A DNA stretch of 62,608 nucleotides from Microbaculum marinum (lineage in GTDB: Bacteria > Pseudomonadota > Alphaproteobacteria > Rhizobiales > Tepidamorphaceae), in assembly GCF_042646165.1 (NCBI RefSeq), contig NZ_JBHRTC010000026.1; one strand, 5' to 3'. Below are positions 33,702 to 43,811 of the stretch, piece by piece. A program made the position numbers and the translations under genes. The notes under the pieces were generated by a model. It was not told the origin of the DNA and ran no database searches. It was given only the letters and a program-made list of their open reading frames with translations. Every line of letters begins with the position of its first letter. The first letter of the stretch is position 1.

Positions 33702-33825
33702 GGCGCGGCATCATCCTCCGCCGCGAAACCTATTTGTCGATATGCGTTTCGTCTACATAATCCGATGGATTCGTAGCATTCCGACATATATTGCATGATT
33801 TCGCATGAGACGCCGGGGGCGATCC
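33702..33825 (-). promoter_or_regulatory. AT-rich control region upstream of tupB
   Basis: The stretch about 33728-33800 is clearly richer in A/T than its surroundings and contains TCCGA twice as a 14-base-spaced direct repeat. It is the expected position of the tup promoter and of an oxyanion-responsive operator. I could not identify a specific box. Confidence 0.35.
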
Positions 33826-34326
33826 TCAGGCGAAGACGGCCATCCAGACGGTCTGCGGATAGACGACGAGGCCGGCGCCGGCGAGTGCGATGCCGTAGGG
33901 GATTCCCTGCCGGGCATCGTGCAGCCGCACGAGCCAGTCCATCCGGCCGAGCGCCGCCGGCAGGGGGACCCGGCGCGCGGCGAGCAGCGACATCGTCAGG
34001 ATGCCGCCCAGCAGCGAGGCCCAGATGAGCAGGGGCAGCAGCGCCGGCCAGCCGACCCACAGGGCCGTGGCCGCGACGAGCTTGGCGTCGCCGCCGCCGA
34101 TCCAGCCCATGCCGAACAGCGCGAACGCCAGCAAGAGCATCCCGGCGCCGGCGATCAGGTGGTGCCCGATCACCTCGACCGGCAGGCCGGCGGCAAGTGC
34201 GGCGACCGGGAACAGCGCCGCGAAGCCGAGCGTCAGCCGGTTCGGGATCTTCATGGCGAAGAGATCGCAGCAGGCGCCGAGCGCCATTGCCGCTGGAAAG
34301 ACGAGAAGGAGCAGTGCGTCGATCAT
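33826..34326 (-). CDS. cpaA: Prepilin peptidase, CpaA/TadV type
   Basis: 166-aa multi-pass membrane aspartic protease that cleaves Flp prepilins. The first catalytic Asp is in ACCDLFAMKIPN and the second in the GxGD motif GGGDAKLVAA. Its size is that of the short CpaA form lacking the methylase domain. The start at 34326 gives MIDALLLLVFPAA; the open frame begins 11 codons earlier with polar residues. It is downstream of the flp gene with 47 bases between, so they are probably cotranscribed. Confidence 0.92.
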   Translation of the reverse strand: MIDALLLLVFPAAMALGACCDLFAMKIPNRLTLGFAALFPVAALAAGLPVEVIGHHLIAGAGMLLLAFALFGMGWIGGGDAKLVAATALWVGWPALLPLLIWASLLGGILTMSLLAARRVPLPAALGRMDWLVRLHDARQGIPYGIALAGAGLVVYPQTVWMAVFA

Positions 34327-34373
34327 GCGTGCGTGCCGCCCCCGCGCATCAGCGCGCAAGGCGGCGGCGCTGC

Positions 34374-34538
34374 CTACTGGATGCCGGCCTTCACGGACTC
34401 CAAGCCGGTCGAGAGGGAATCGCCGAGCGTGCCGACGATCGCCACGATCGCCACGGAGATGCCCGCGGCGATCAGGCCGTACTCGATGGCGGTCGTGCCC
34501 GACTCGTCGCGGGCGAAGGTCTTGAGCAGGTTCTTCAT
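34374..34538 (-). CDS. flp: Flp-family type IVb pilin
   Basis: 54-aa pilin precursor. A short leader MKNLLKTFARDESG ends in Gly; processing after it leaves TTAIEYGLIAAGISVAIVA with Glu at position 5, the hallmark of type IVb pilins. The ATG at 34538 follows AGGAGC. Only cpaA follows; other tad/cpa secretion genes (tadA, rcpA, tadZ) are not in the window, so assembly must depend on genes elsewhere. Confidence 0.93.
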   Translation of the reverse strand: MKNLLKTFARDESGTTAIEYGLIAAGISVAIVAIVGTLGDSLSTGLESVKAGIQ

Positions 34539-34760
34539 CACGTGGCTCCTGGTCCCTGATCTTCCAGACATCCGGCTTCGATGCTTGCTTGATTGCTTGT
34601 TCGATCGAAACACACGGCGGACGCTACGGGCGCCCCGTTACGGACAGCTTAATCAATCGGAGTGAACAGGCAGATCTCGGCTCGAACTGCGCCAATGGTA
34701 AACAATTGCATACTCTGTTTCGCGGTCGCCCACGGCATGATCTTGCCGGTCTCGGCACGG

Positions 34761-34774
34761 TTAATTCCGGTTAA
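34761..34774. promoter_or_regulatory. CtrA-like box TTAA-N6-TTAA
   Basis: TTAATTCCGGTTAA lies between flp and the divergent unknown gene. The alphaproteobacterial cell-cycle regulator CtrA binds TTAA-N7-TTAA and often controls pilin genes. Here the spacer is one base shorter, so this is only a candidate. Confidence 0.3.
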
Positions 34775-34984
34775 GTTTCAGGTTTACGTCCTTCATCAGG
34801 ACCTATTCAGCGCTCACGGCCGGGAGTTCGAAGTTATAGTGCCGGCCGGTCGCCCTCCCTCGCAACCGGCCCGATGCCGGACCACCGAGCGGCCGCGCCG
34901 ACGCACCGCCGTTCGTCGGGGATCGCATCTTCGGCGAGCATCGGCTATTCGTAGCCGGTAAACGTTGAAAGAGAGTTCGTCTCC

Positions 34985-36091
34985 TTGGACCGCTACTATG
35001 CAATCCTCGCGCGTTCCATCGCCGCGACCGGCCGCGATGACGTCGAGGCCCGCCAGGCCGTGTACGCCCATGTCCGCAGCGAGCTGGACCGCCTGATCGC
35101 GACCGCCGAGCCGAAGATGCCGGCCAGCGAGCAGATCGCCCACCAGTCCGCGCTGGAGCAGGCGATCGCGCGCACAGAGGAGGAGTTCGCCGCCCGCGGC
35201 GCCGAGGTCACGCCCCAGCACAGTGCGGCGCAGGCCGGCCGGGCCGCCCAGGCAGGCAATCCGGGCCCGAGCGGCGGGGTGAGCCAGACCGGCGGGGCGT
35301 CCAGGAGTGGCGCGGGCCGGCCGAGGGGAAAGACGGCTGCGGCCGGACCTGCCGCTCCGCGGGGCGGCTCGCGGTTTCCCGCCTTCCTGACCCGCGGCCG
35401 GCAGCAGCAGGCCGGGTCACCGAAGCCGACGCCGCAGCAGGATATCTGGGGGGACGAAGAGCCGGCCCGCAAAGGCGCCCGGGGTTTCCTGAAGAACCGC
35501 ACCGCGATGGTCGCCGGCGCGGCGCTCGTCGCCCTGCTGGCCGTCCTCGTCGGCGCCTATCTGATCCTCGCCGGCCTGAACGCGCCGACCGTAGCCGGTT
35601 ACGAGGCCGTCGCCAAGCGGCTCCAGGAAAAAGGCGCGGCGACGCTGTTCCTCGGGGCGGGAACAAGCCGGGTGCGCGGCGGCCGCGGCACCAGCGTGGA
35701 GTCGAGCGGCGGGATCTTCGGGCCCGGCGCGGTCCATATCTCGTCGAGGGCGAAAACGGCCGATCCGGACACCAAGGCGAAGGCCGCACGCGTCACCCTC
35801 TCGCCGGCGATCCGCGCGCAACTGGCCGGCAAGACGCTCGCCGTCACCATCGTGGCACGCGCGGCACCGGGCGATCCGAGTCCCAGGTTTGCCGCGGCGA
35901 TCATCGACAGCAACAAGCAGACGACCGGCTGGCAGGAGTTCACCCCGGACGGCGAGTTCCGGCCCTACACGATCGAATACGCCTTCGAGGAACAGGGCGG
36001 CAAGAAGCCGCTGATCGCGATCTGGGCGGACGTCGAGGGCAAGGGGCGCGCCATCGAGGTCAACGAGATCAGCCTTCGCACGGCCGAATAG
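34985..36091 (+). CDS. Unknown single-pass membrane protein
   Basis: 368 aa from a TTG at 34985. Residues 1-75 are a soluble helical segment (RYYAILARSIAATGRDDVEA). About 76-170 are low-complexity Gly/Pro/Ala/Gln. One TM is at about 174-198. The C-terminal about 170 residues, probably periplasmic, look like a beta-rich domain (KTLAVTIVARAAPGDPSPRF, then GKKPLIAIWADVEG). I do not recognise a family. It faces the GT2 gene 1 base away, end to end. The large gap before it (34614-34984) holds the likely divergent promoters and a CtrA-like box. Confidence 0.65.
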   Translation: MDRYYAILARSIAATGRDDVEARQAVYAHVRSELDRLIATAEPKMPASEQIAHQSALEQAIARTEEEFAARGAEVTPQHSAAQAGRAAQAGNPGPSGGVSQTGGASRSGAGRPRGKTAAAGPAAPRGGSRFPAFLTRGRQQQAGSPKPTPQQDIWGDEEPARKGARGFLKNRTAMVAGAALVALLAVLVGAYLILAGLNAPTVAGYEAVAKRLQEKGAATLFLGAGTSRVRGGRGTSVESSGGIFGPGAVHISSRAKTADPDTKAKAARVTLSPAIRAQLAGKTLAVTIVARAAPGDPSPRFAAAIIDSNKQTTGWQEFTPDGEFRPYTIEYAFEEQGGKKPLIAIWADVEGKGRAIEVNEISLRTAE

Positions 36092-36092
36092 A

Positions 36093-37067
36093 CTACCGGA
36101 TGTACCCGAGCAGGGTCTCGTCGGGAACGAGGCCGGCGGCACGGGCGCGCGCGGCTTCCTCGCCGATTTCCGCCGACATGCGCCCCGCGTCCCTGGTCCC
36201 CGACCACCACGGGCCGAGCGCCCGCGGGGACCGGAGCGCCAGATAGACTGGCAGCAGCAGTTCGAACGCGCGCCAGCGCAGGCCGAGCCGGCGTCGCATG
36301 CCGGGCGACACGTTCTTCATCCAGATCAGGCGCCGGTTGCGGAACAGCCGTCGCTGATAGTCCGGTGCCTTGTCGAGGAAGCCGGACGCGCCGGCGGCCG
36401 ACGCGGAGCCGACATGCCAGGCCCGCGCCGACGGGCAGAACAGCGCCTTCCAGCCGCGATGCTGCATGCGAAACCAGAGGTCCAGGTCCTCGTAGCCGGT
36501 GCCGAAGCGCTCGTCGTACCAGTAGCCATGCACCGCGTGCAGGTCGTCCAGCATCGCCCGGCGCATCAGCGGCATCGAGCCCGAGACCCCGAACGCATAG
36601 GTATCCTCGTCCCGCCGGACCCAGCGGCCGCGCAGTTCCCGGGTCAGGAAGAAGGCACCGGCGCTCGGCCGAGGGATGTCGGTGCGCTCGCCGTCGACCC
36701 AGGCATATTCGGCGCCGCCCACGACGCCGATCTCCGGATCCCGATCGCCCCGGGCCACAACGGTCGCCACATAGTCCGGCGGCAGCCAGACGTCGTTGCC
36801 GAGCGGCATCACCCATTCACCGGCCGCCTCGGCGATCCCCGCATTCATTCCGGCGGCGAAACCGACGTTGCGCGGCAGCCGGACGAGCCGGTCGGGCTCG
36901 CCTTCGGCCAGGCACAGCTCGAGCGAGCCGTCTTCCGAGGCGTTGTCGACGAGGATCACCTCCACGTCCGCCCCCGTCTGGGCCCGCGCGGCGCGATAGC
37001 ATTCGACGACGCGGGTCCCGCCGTTCCAGTTCAGCAGCACAATGGTAACGCGAGGAGGGGAAGCCAT
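36093..37067 (-). CDS. Family 2 glycosyltransferase
   Basis: 324 aa. The GT-A fold start is TIVLLNWNGGTRVV with VDNASEDGS and NVGFAAGMNAGI. The metal-binding segment and acceptor motif GTGYEDLDLWFRMQHRG are typical of rhamnosyl- or galactosyl-type GT2 enzymes. There is a short hydrophobic region near the C-terminus. Divergent from cysD, it marks the left edge of the glycan locus. Donor and acceptor unknown. Confidence 0.88.
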   Translation of the reverse strand: MASPPRVTIVLLNWNGGTRVVECYRAARAQTGADVEVILVDNASEDGSLELCLAEGEPDRLVRLPRNVGFAAGMNAGIAEAAGEWVMPLGNDVWLPPDYVATVVARGDRDPEIGVVGGAEYAWVDGERTDIPRPSAGAFFLTRELRGRWVRRDEDTYAFGVSGSMPLMRRAMLDDLHAVHGYWYDERFGTGYEDLDLWFRMQHRGWKALFCPSARAWHVGSASAAGASGFLDKAPDYQRRLFRNRRLIWMKNVSPGMRRRLGLRWRAFELLLPVYLALRSPRALGPWWSGTRDAGRMSAEIGEEAARARAAGLVPDETLLGYIR

Positions 37068-37224
37068 GAAAATCTATGCTCGTCGAAGCCCGTTTGACCG
37101 ACACGATTTTGCTGCAGCGCACAAAGGCCTTTTCTCCGCGGACCGGCTTCGCTATAAGGCCGCCCATTGAGTCTGCGCCCGATCCGCACAGCACGGTTTT
37201 CCTAAGGGGCAATCCGAGATAAAG

Positions 37225-37253
37225 AAACCGGCCGCTTGGCGATACCGGTTTTT
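37225..37253 (+). terminator. Terminator-like hairpin in the cysD leader
   Basis: AAACCGG pairs with CCGGTTT across 13 bases and is followed by further T. It lies 80 bases before cysD and on the same strand, with no gene ending there. It may be an attenuator of cysD-cysNC or the 3' end of a small transcript beginning in the GT2-cysD gap. Confidence 0.45.
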
Positions 37254-37333
37254 ATGATCGCTCAGGACCGTTACAAACCCTGTACGCAACGACCCGGCGC
37301 CGTCCGGTTCGGCCCGATACAAGAAGAGACCCC

Positions 37334-38128
37334 ATGAACCATCTCGACGAGCTCGAAGCCCAGAGCATCTATATCTTCCGGGAAGCCTTCAACCGCATCG
37401 ACAACATCGCGATGCTGTGGAGCCTCGGGAAGGACTCCAACGTGATGCTGTGGCTGGCCCGCAAGGCATTCTTCGGCCACGTGCCGTTTCCCGTTATGCA
37501 TGTCGACACGGGCAAGAAGTTCAAGGAGATGTACGAGTTCCGCGACCGCTATGCCAGCGAGTGGAAACTGAACTTCATCCGGGAGGAGTGCCCGCCGGTC
37601 GACCAGACCGACGAGACCCTGCCGCCGGCAGCCCGCTCCGCCGCGCGCAAGACGCTCGGCCTGAAGGCCGCCATCGAGAAGCACAAGTTCAACGCCCTGT
37701 TCGCCGGGATCCGGCGCGACGAGGAGGCGCTGCGCGCCAAGGAGCGCGTGTTCAGCCCGCGCGGCGAGACCGGCCAGTGGGACTACCGCGACCAGCCGCC
37801 GGAGTTCTGGGACCAGTACAAGACCGATTTCCCGCCCGGCGTCCACATCCGCGTGCATCCGCTGCTGCACTGGACCGAAATCGACATCTGGCGGTATTCG
37901 GCGCGCGAAGGCATTCCGCTGATCTCGCTGTATTTCTCCAAGAACGGCAAGCGCTACCGGTCGCTGGGCGACGAGGACATCACCTTCCCCGTCGACTCCG
38001 ACGCGACGACCGTCGAGGAGATCATCGAGGAACTGATGACGACCAAGGTCTCCGAACGGTCCGGGCGCGCCATGGATCACGAGGCCGAGGATTCCTTCGA
38101 GCGCCTGCGCGCCGAAGGCTACATGTAG
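37334..38128 (+). CDS. cysD: Sulfate adenylyltransferase, subunit 2
   Basis: Small subunit of ATP sulfurylase, forming adenosine 5'-phosphosulfate from sulfate and ATP together with CysN. 264 aa, shorter than the about 300 typical of E. coli CysD but usual for this branch. The PP-loop is WSLGKDSNVML, followed by FPVMHVDTGKKFKEMY and FAGIRRDEEALRAKERVFS. It precedes cysNC by 50 bases. There is no reductive sulfate gene (cysH, cysI) beside it, which suggests activated sulfate is meant for sulfation. Confidence 0.95.
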   Translation: MNHLDELEAQSIYIFREAFNRIDNIAMLWSLGKDSNVMLWLARKAFFGHVPFPVMHVDTGKKFKEMYEFRDRYASEWKLNFIREECPPVDQTDETLPPAARSAARKTLGLKAAIEKHKFNALFAGIRRDEEALRAKERVFSPRGETGQWDYRDQPPEFWDQYKTDFPPGVHIRVHPLLHWTEIDIWRYSAREGIPLISLYFSKNGKRYRSLGDEDITFPVDSDATTVEEIIEELMTTKVSERSGRAMDHEAEDSFERLRAEGYM

Positions 38129-38178
38129 TCCTCGCAGCCGCTTCCTTCCGTCCGAAGATCAACGCCCCCACAGAAACA

Positions 38179-40107
38179 ATGTCCGAAAGCTCCGTCATGA
38201 ACGCTGGTCCCATCCCCGACAACGCAGCAGCCCAACGCGCCTCGTTGCGGCAACTGCTCCGAATCGTCATCGTCGGCCATGTCGACCACGGCAAGTCGAC
38301 CCTGGTCGGCCGCCTGTTCCACGACACCGGCTCACTGCCGGAGGGCAAGTTCGAGGCGATCAAGAAGATGTGCGAGCGGCGCGGCATGCCGTTCGAATGG
38401 GCGTTCCTGATGGACGCCATGCAGGCAGAGCGCGACCAGGGCATCACGATCGACACCGCGCAGATCTGGTTCAAGACCGAGAAGCGCGACTACACGATCA
38501 TCGACGCGCCGGGCCACAAGGAGTTCCTCAAGAACATGATCACCGGCGCGGCGCAGGCCGACGCCGCGGTGCTGGTGATCGACGCCACCGAAGGCGTCCA
38601 GGAGCAGTCGCGCCGGCACGGCTACCTCCTGCACCTGCTCGGCGTCCGCCAGATCGCGGTTGCGGTGAACAAGATGGACGCGGTCGGCTACCGCGAGGAC
38701 GTGTTTGCCGAGATCGAGACCGAATATCGCGCCTATCTGTCGTCGATCGGCGTGACGCCGACCTACGTGGTGCCGGTTTCGGCCCGTGAAGGCGACAATA
38801 TCGCCAATCGCTCGACCAGCATGGACTGGTACGACGGGCCGACCGTGGTCGGGTCGCTGGATTCCTTCCAGCTGCCGACCGCCCACCTCGACCGGCCGCT
38901 GCGGCTGCCCGTCCAGGACGTCTACAAGTTCGATACCCGGCGCATCATTGCCGGCCGCATCGAGTCCGGCCGCCTGCATGTCGGCGACGAGCTGATCTTC
39001 TCGCCGTCGAACAAGACGGCGCGGGTGAAGTCGATCGAGGTCTGGCCGGAGCCGTCGAATGCCGACGGCCAGCCGAATACCGTCAGCGCCGGCCAGTGCA
39101 TCGGCATTACGCTCGACGAGCAGATCTTCGTCGAGCGCGGCGACATCGCCTCCCACCTGAAGAACCCGCCGGTCGAGACGGAGGTGTTCAGGGCCCGGAT
39201 CTTCTGGCTCGGGCGCAATGCGCTCGAGAAGGGCAAGACCTACAAGATGAAACTTGCCACCGCGGACGCGCGGGTGACGGTGCAGGAGATCGAGCATGTG
39301 CTCGACACCACCGACCTGTCGTCGTCGACCACCACCAAGGTGGAACGGAACCAGGTCGGCGAGGTGGTGTTGCGGTCGCGCCGGCTGCTGCCGCTCGACG
39401 AGCATACCCGCAACGGCCGCACCGGCCGCTTCGTGCTGATCGACGGCTACGACATCGCCGGCGGCGGCATCATCTCGATGGAAGGCTATGCCGACCAGCG
39501 CCAGCTCTACACCCAGCGCTCGCAGAACATCACCCGGGTCGAGCACGGCGTGCCGACCGAGGACCGCGAGCGCCAGAACGGCCACAAGGGCGGCGTGCTG
39601 TGGTTCACCGGCCTCTCGGGCGCCGGCAAGTCGACGCTGGCCACCAAGCTCGAGCGGGCGCTGTTCGACCGCGGCTACCAGACCTACGTGCTGGACGGCG
39701 ACAACATCCGCTTCGGCCTGAACGCCAACCTGGGCTTCTCGCCGGAAGACCGGGCGGAGAACATCCGCCGTGTCGGCGAGGTTGCCGGCCTGTTCTCCCG
39801 CGCCGGGGTGCTGGCGATCACCGCTTTCATCTCGCCCTATCAGTCGGACCGCGAACGCGCGCGCGCCGCGGCCGGCGACATGTTCCACGAGATCTACATC
39901 AAGGCGGACCTGGAGACGTGCGAACAGCGCGATCCCAAGGGGCTCTACGCCAAGGCCCGGTCCGGCGAGATCAAGGAGTTCACCGGCATCTCGGCGCCCT
40001 ACGAGGCGCCCGATTCGGCCGAACTCATCGTCGACACCAGCAAGCTTTCGGTCGAGCAGGCCCTCGAGGAGCTGCTGACCTACGTGGAGAAGACCTTCCG
40101 CAAATAG
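38179..40107 (+). CDS. cysNC: Bifunctional sulfate adenylyltransferase subunit 1 / APS kinase
   Basis: 642-aa fusion. The N-terminal GTPase part (CysN) has GHVDHGKST, DAPGHKEF and NKMD. The C-terminal APS kinase (CysC) has P-loop GLSGAGKST starting at residue 478 and then DGDNIRFGLNANLGFSPEDR. Together with CysD it makes 3'-phosphoadenosine 5'-phosphosulfate (PAPS). NodP/NodQ of Rhizobium have the same design and feed sulfotransferases. A second ATG at 38197 is possible; both lack a strong ribosome binding site. Confidence 0.96.
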   Translation: MSESSVMNAGPIPDNAAAQRASLRQLLRIVIVGHVDHGKSTLVGRLFHDTGSLPEGKFEAIKKMCERRGMPFEWAFLMDAMQAERDQGITIDTAQIWFKTEKRDYTIIDAPGHKEFLKNMITGAAQADAAVLVIDATEGVQEQSRRHGYLLHLLGVRQIAVAVNKMDAVGYREDVFAEIETEYRAYLSSIGVTPTYVVPVSAREGDNIANRSTSMDWYDGPTVVGSLDSFQLPTAHLDRPLRLPVQDVYKFDTRRIIAGRIESGRLHVGDELIFSPSNKTARVKSIEVWPEPSNADGQPNTVSAGQCIGITLDEQIFVERGDIASHLKNPPVETEVFRARIFWLGRNALEKGKTYKMKLATADARVTVQEIEHVLDTTDLSSSTTTKVERNQVGEVVLRSRRLLPLDEHTRNGRTGRFVLIDGYDIAGGGIISMEGYADQRQLYTQRSQNITRVEHGVPTEDRERQNGHKGGVLWFTGLSGAGKSTLATKLERALFDRGYQTYVLDGDNIRFGLNANLGFSPEDRAENIRRVGEVAGLFSRAGVLAITAFISPYQSDRERARAAAGDMFHEIYIKADLETCEQRDPKGLYAKARSGEIKEFTGISAPYEAPDSAELIVDTSKLSVEQALEELLTYVEKTFRK

Positions 40108-40167
40108 ACCGCGACGGACGGCGGCGGCGCCACCCCGCCCCGCCGGCCGGCTTCCGGGGCGACGCCC

Positions 40168-41601
40168 ATGGTCTTCGCGTCGATCGAGTTCCTGTTCTTC
40201 TTCCTGCCGGTCTCGATCGGCCTTTACTTCCTCGTCCCCGCCGCCGCCCGCAACGCGGTGCTGCTCGCGGCGAGCTTCGTGTTCTACCTGTGGGGATCGG
40301 GCGCGCTCGTCGTCATCCTCGCAGGCTCGGTCCTCGTCAACTTCGCGTTCGGGGCACTCGTCGCCCGGGCGCGCGCCTCGGGCAGCCGAGGCCTTATGCG
40401 CCTTGCCATCGCCGGCGCCGTGACGGCCAACCTGGCGGTCCTCGGCTACTTCAAATACGCCAATTTCATCGTGCTGCAGTTCAACCAGGTCGGCACGATG
40501 GCCGGCCTGGGGACGATCGCCTGGGACGGCGTGATCCTGCCGATCGGCATATCCTTCTTCACGTTCCAGGCGATGTCCTACGTCTTCGACGTCGCGCGTG
40601 GGGCGGCGAAGCCGGTGCGGAGCCTGTTCGACTTCGCCCTCTACGTGTCGATGTTCCCGCAGCTCGTTGCCGGGCCGATCGTACGCTATGCCGACATCGC
40701 CGGAGACCTCGTGGTCCGGCAGACGCGGTTCGACGATTTCGTCGAGGGCGCGCAACGCTTCGCGCTCGGCCTCGTCAAGAAGGTGGTGGTGGCGGACTCC
40801 GTGGCACCGATCGCCGACGCGGCCTTCGCGGCGACGGGCGGCGACCTGACCTTCGCGACCGCATGGCTGGGGCTGGTCGCCTATACGATCCAGATCTATT
40901 TCGACTTCTCCGGCTATTCGGACATGGCGATCGGGCTCGGGCGCATTCTCGGCTTCCGCTTTCCGGAGAATTTCGACCGGCCCTACTCCGCGCACTCGAT
41001 CACCGAGTTCTGGCGGCGCTGGCACATCAGCCTGTCGACCTGGTTTCGCGATTACCTCTATGTCCCGCTCGGCGGCAACCGCGACGGGCCGCTGCGCACC
41101 TACGCCAATCTCTGGATCGTGTTCCTGGTGACCGGCCTGTGGCACGGCGCCAACTGGACCTTCATCCTGTGGGGCGCCTGGCACGGGGTTCTGCTGGCGG
41201 CCGAACGCGCCAGCGGCTGGCGCGACAAGCGCTTCACGGCGCCGGCCGCCGTCGTCGCGGCGCGCGCGCTGACCCTGCTGCTGGTGATGGGCGGCTGGGT
41301 GCTGTTCCGCTCGCCGGACCTTGCCGCCGCGGGCGCCTACTACGCGGCCCTCGCCTCCCCCGATCTCGACGGACTGCCGGACGCCGTCGCCCGTGTCGCC
41401 GGCAACCGGGCCCTGTTCGTCCTGGCGCTGGCGTCGGTGGTGTTCGTCCTGCCGCGCGCGTTCAGGATGCCCGACCTGATGCTCGGCGACGGACCGGCAT
41501 CGATGGCCGCGCGCGCCACGGTGCTCGGCATCGGCTATCCTTACGCGCTGGTGCTGATCGTCGCGGGATCGTTCACCGCGTTCATCTACTTCCAGTTCTA
41601 G
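40168..41601 (+). CDS. MBOAT-family O-acyltransferase (AlgI-like)
   Basis: 477-aa polytopic membrane protein. It carries SIEFLFFFLPVSIGLYFLVP at the N-terminus, FPQLVAGPIVRYADI, EFWRRWHISLSTWFRDYLY and the catalytic His in TGLWHGANWTFILWG, all hallmarks of the AlgI/DltB MBOAT family. It passes acyl (usually acetyl) groups across the inner membrane to extracytoplasmic glycans. It is followed by the AlgJ-like gene 10 bases on, the usual two-part acetylation pair. Confidence 0.93.
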   Translation: MVFASIEFLFFFLPVSIGLYFLVPAAARNAVLLAASFVFYLWGSGALVVILAGSVLVNFAFGALVARARASGSRGLMRLAIAGAVTANLAVLGYFKYANFIVLQFNQVGTMAGLGTIAWDGVILPIGISFFTFQAMSYVFDVARGAAKPVRSLFDFALYVSMFPQLVAGPIVRYADIAGDLVVRQTRFDDFVEGAQRFALGLVKKVVVADSVAPIADAAFAATGGDLTFATAWLGLVAYTIQIYFDFSGYSDMAIGLGRILGFRFPENFDRPYSAHSITEFWRRWHISLSTWFRDYLYVPLGGNRDGPLRTYANLWIVFLVTGLWHGANWTFILWGAWHGVLLAAERASGWRDKRFTAPAAVVAARALTLLLVMGGWVLFRSPDLAAAGAYYAALASPDLDGLPDAVARVAGNRALFVLALASVVFVLPRAFRMPDLMLGDGPASMAARATVLGIGYPYALVLIVAGSFTAFIYFQF

Positions 41602-41611
41602 TGGTCCGACC

Positions 41612-42882
41612 ATGCGCCTCTGGGAAAAGATCCTGATCGCCGCCGTCACGGCCGGGCCGCTCGTCGCGGTCCTGGCGGGATCGCCGCTGCTGGGGCCCGA
41701 CACCGGCGATCTCAACCGCGACCCGCTGCCGTTTCCGGACCTGGCGGCGGCCGATGCGCTGGACGCGGCGACCTACGGCGAGGTCGGCGCGTGGCTGCGC
41801 GACCGGGTGCCATTGCGGCGGCAGGTCCGCGCCATCGACACGAGGATCGACCGCGGCCTGTTCGGCGACATCGACGACGCGATGATCCTGCAGGGCCGCG
41901 ACGGCTGGCTGTACTTCGAGCCGGCGATCGCCAACGGACTCGCCCCCGGCTTCGAGCCGGAAGCGGTGCGCGAGGGCATCCTGGGGCTGAAGTCGCAGGT
42001 CGAGGCGGCCGGCAAGACCTTCCTGTTCGCCTTCGCGCCGCACAAGCCGACCGTCTATCCGCAGTATCTGAGCGAGCGCGACGCCCGGCGCCAGGACCGG
42101 GTGCGCGCGCGTCTCGACGAATTCCGCGAGCTGATGCGCCGCGAGCCGGTCGGCGGCTTCATCGACGCCTGGAGCGACCTGGAAGCGGCCGCCCGAACGG
42201 CGCCGGAACCGCTCTACTATCCCAGGGACACCCACTGGACCCCGCTCGGCGCCGTCGCCCTGACCAGGCGGATCGTGGCGACGCTCGATCCGGGCCTCGA
42301 CACGGCGCTCGAAGCCAGCCGCGGCAAACCGCGCAAGTACGTTCCGGACCTGGCCAGATACGCCGGTCTCGACACGACCGAGACGATCCGGCCGTGGAGC
42401 TTCCGGCGACCCGGGATCCGGGTGCAGAAGGCCGGGGTCGAGAAAGGCGCCAAGACCGCCGCCTACCAGTACCGCGCCCGCCGCAAGGGCAGGTCCGACG
42501 CCACGCTGCTGCCGAAGATCGCGGTGATCTGCGATTCCTACGGCACGTCGATGCGGCCCTCGCTCAGTCAGTACTTCGCGACGACCACCTTCATCCACGT
42601 CCAGTCCGGCCTCACGGCGCTGGCGACGAAGGCGATCGCCGAGGCCGACATTGTGCTGTTCGTGCGGGTCGAGCGGTTCCTCTGGCAGACGACCGCCGAC
42701 ATGCCCTTCGCGGCAGACAGCGCCGAGGTGCTGGAGCTCCTGTCGACGCTGCGGCCGGGCCGGCGGCCGGCGAGATCATCCGGTTTGACCCCGCCCCGAG
42801 GACCGGCTAGAGCAAGCGCTGCGGTCACGCGAGCGACGACCAGTCCCCCATCCCCGCAGCTCCCGGAACGTGAGGAATCGCT

Positions 42883-42886
<4 letters not shown>
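41612..42886 (+). CDS. AlgJ/AlgX-like O-acetyltransferase (SGNH-type)
   Basis: 424 aa with one N-terminal TM or signal anchor (about 8-25), rest periplasmic. The AlgX/AlgJ-type catalytic set is visible: Asp and His in YYPRDTHWTPLGA and Ser in VICDSYGTSMRPS. Segments MILQGRDGWLYFE and FAFAPHKPTVYPQYL also match the family. The last about 35 residues are Pro/Ser-rich and not conserved. Its stop overlaps the rfbA start (ATGA), coupling acetylation to sugar-nucleotide synthesis in one operon. Confidence 0.87.
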
Positions 42887-43758
<872 letters not shown>

Positions 43759-43811
43759 CGCCTGCGACACCGATACCGGGACGCGCCGCCCGCGCCCGAC
43801 CGAGGACCCCA

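Noticed and set aside
38332..41715. 1127-codon minus-strand open frame
   Set aside because: Antisense shadow of cysNC and the MBOAT gene.
43759..43811. Missing rhamnose genes rfbB/C/D beside rfbA
   Set aside because: The gap is only 53 bases and the next gene is clearly a glycosyltransferase; the genes must lie elsewhere if present.
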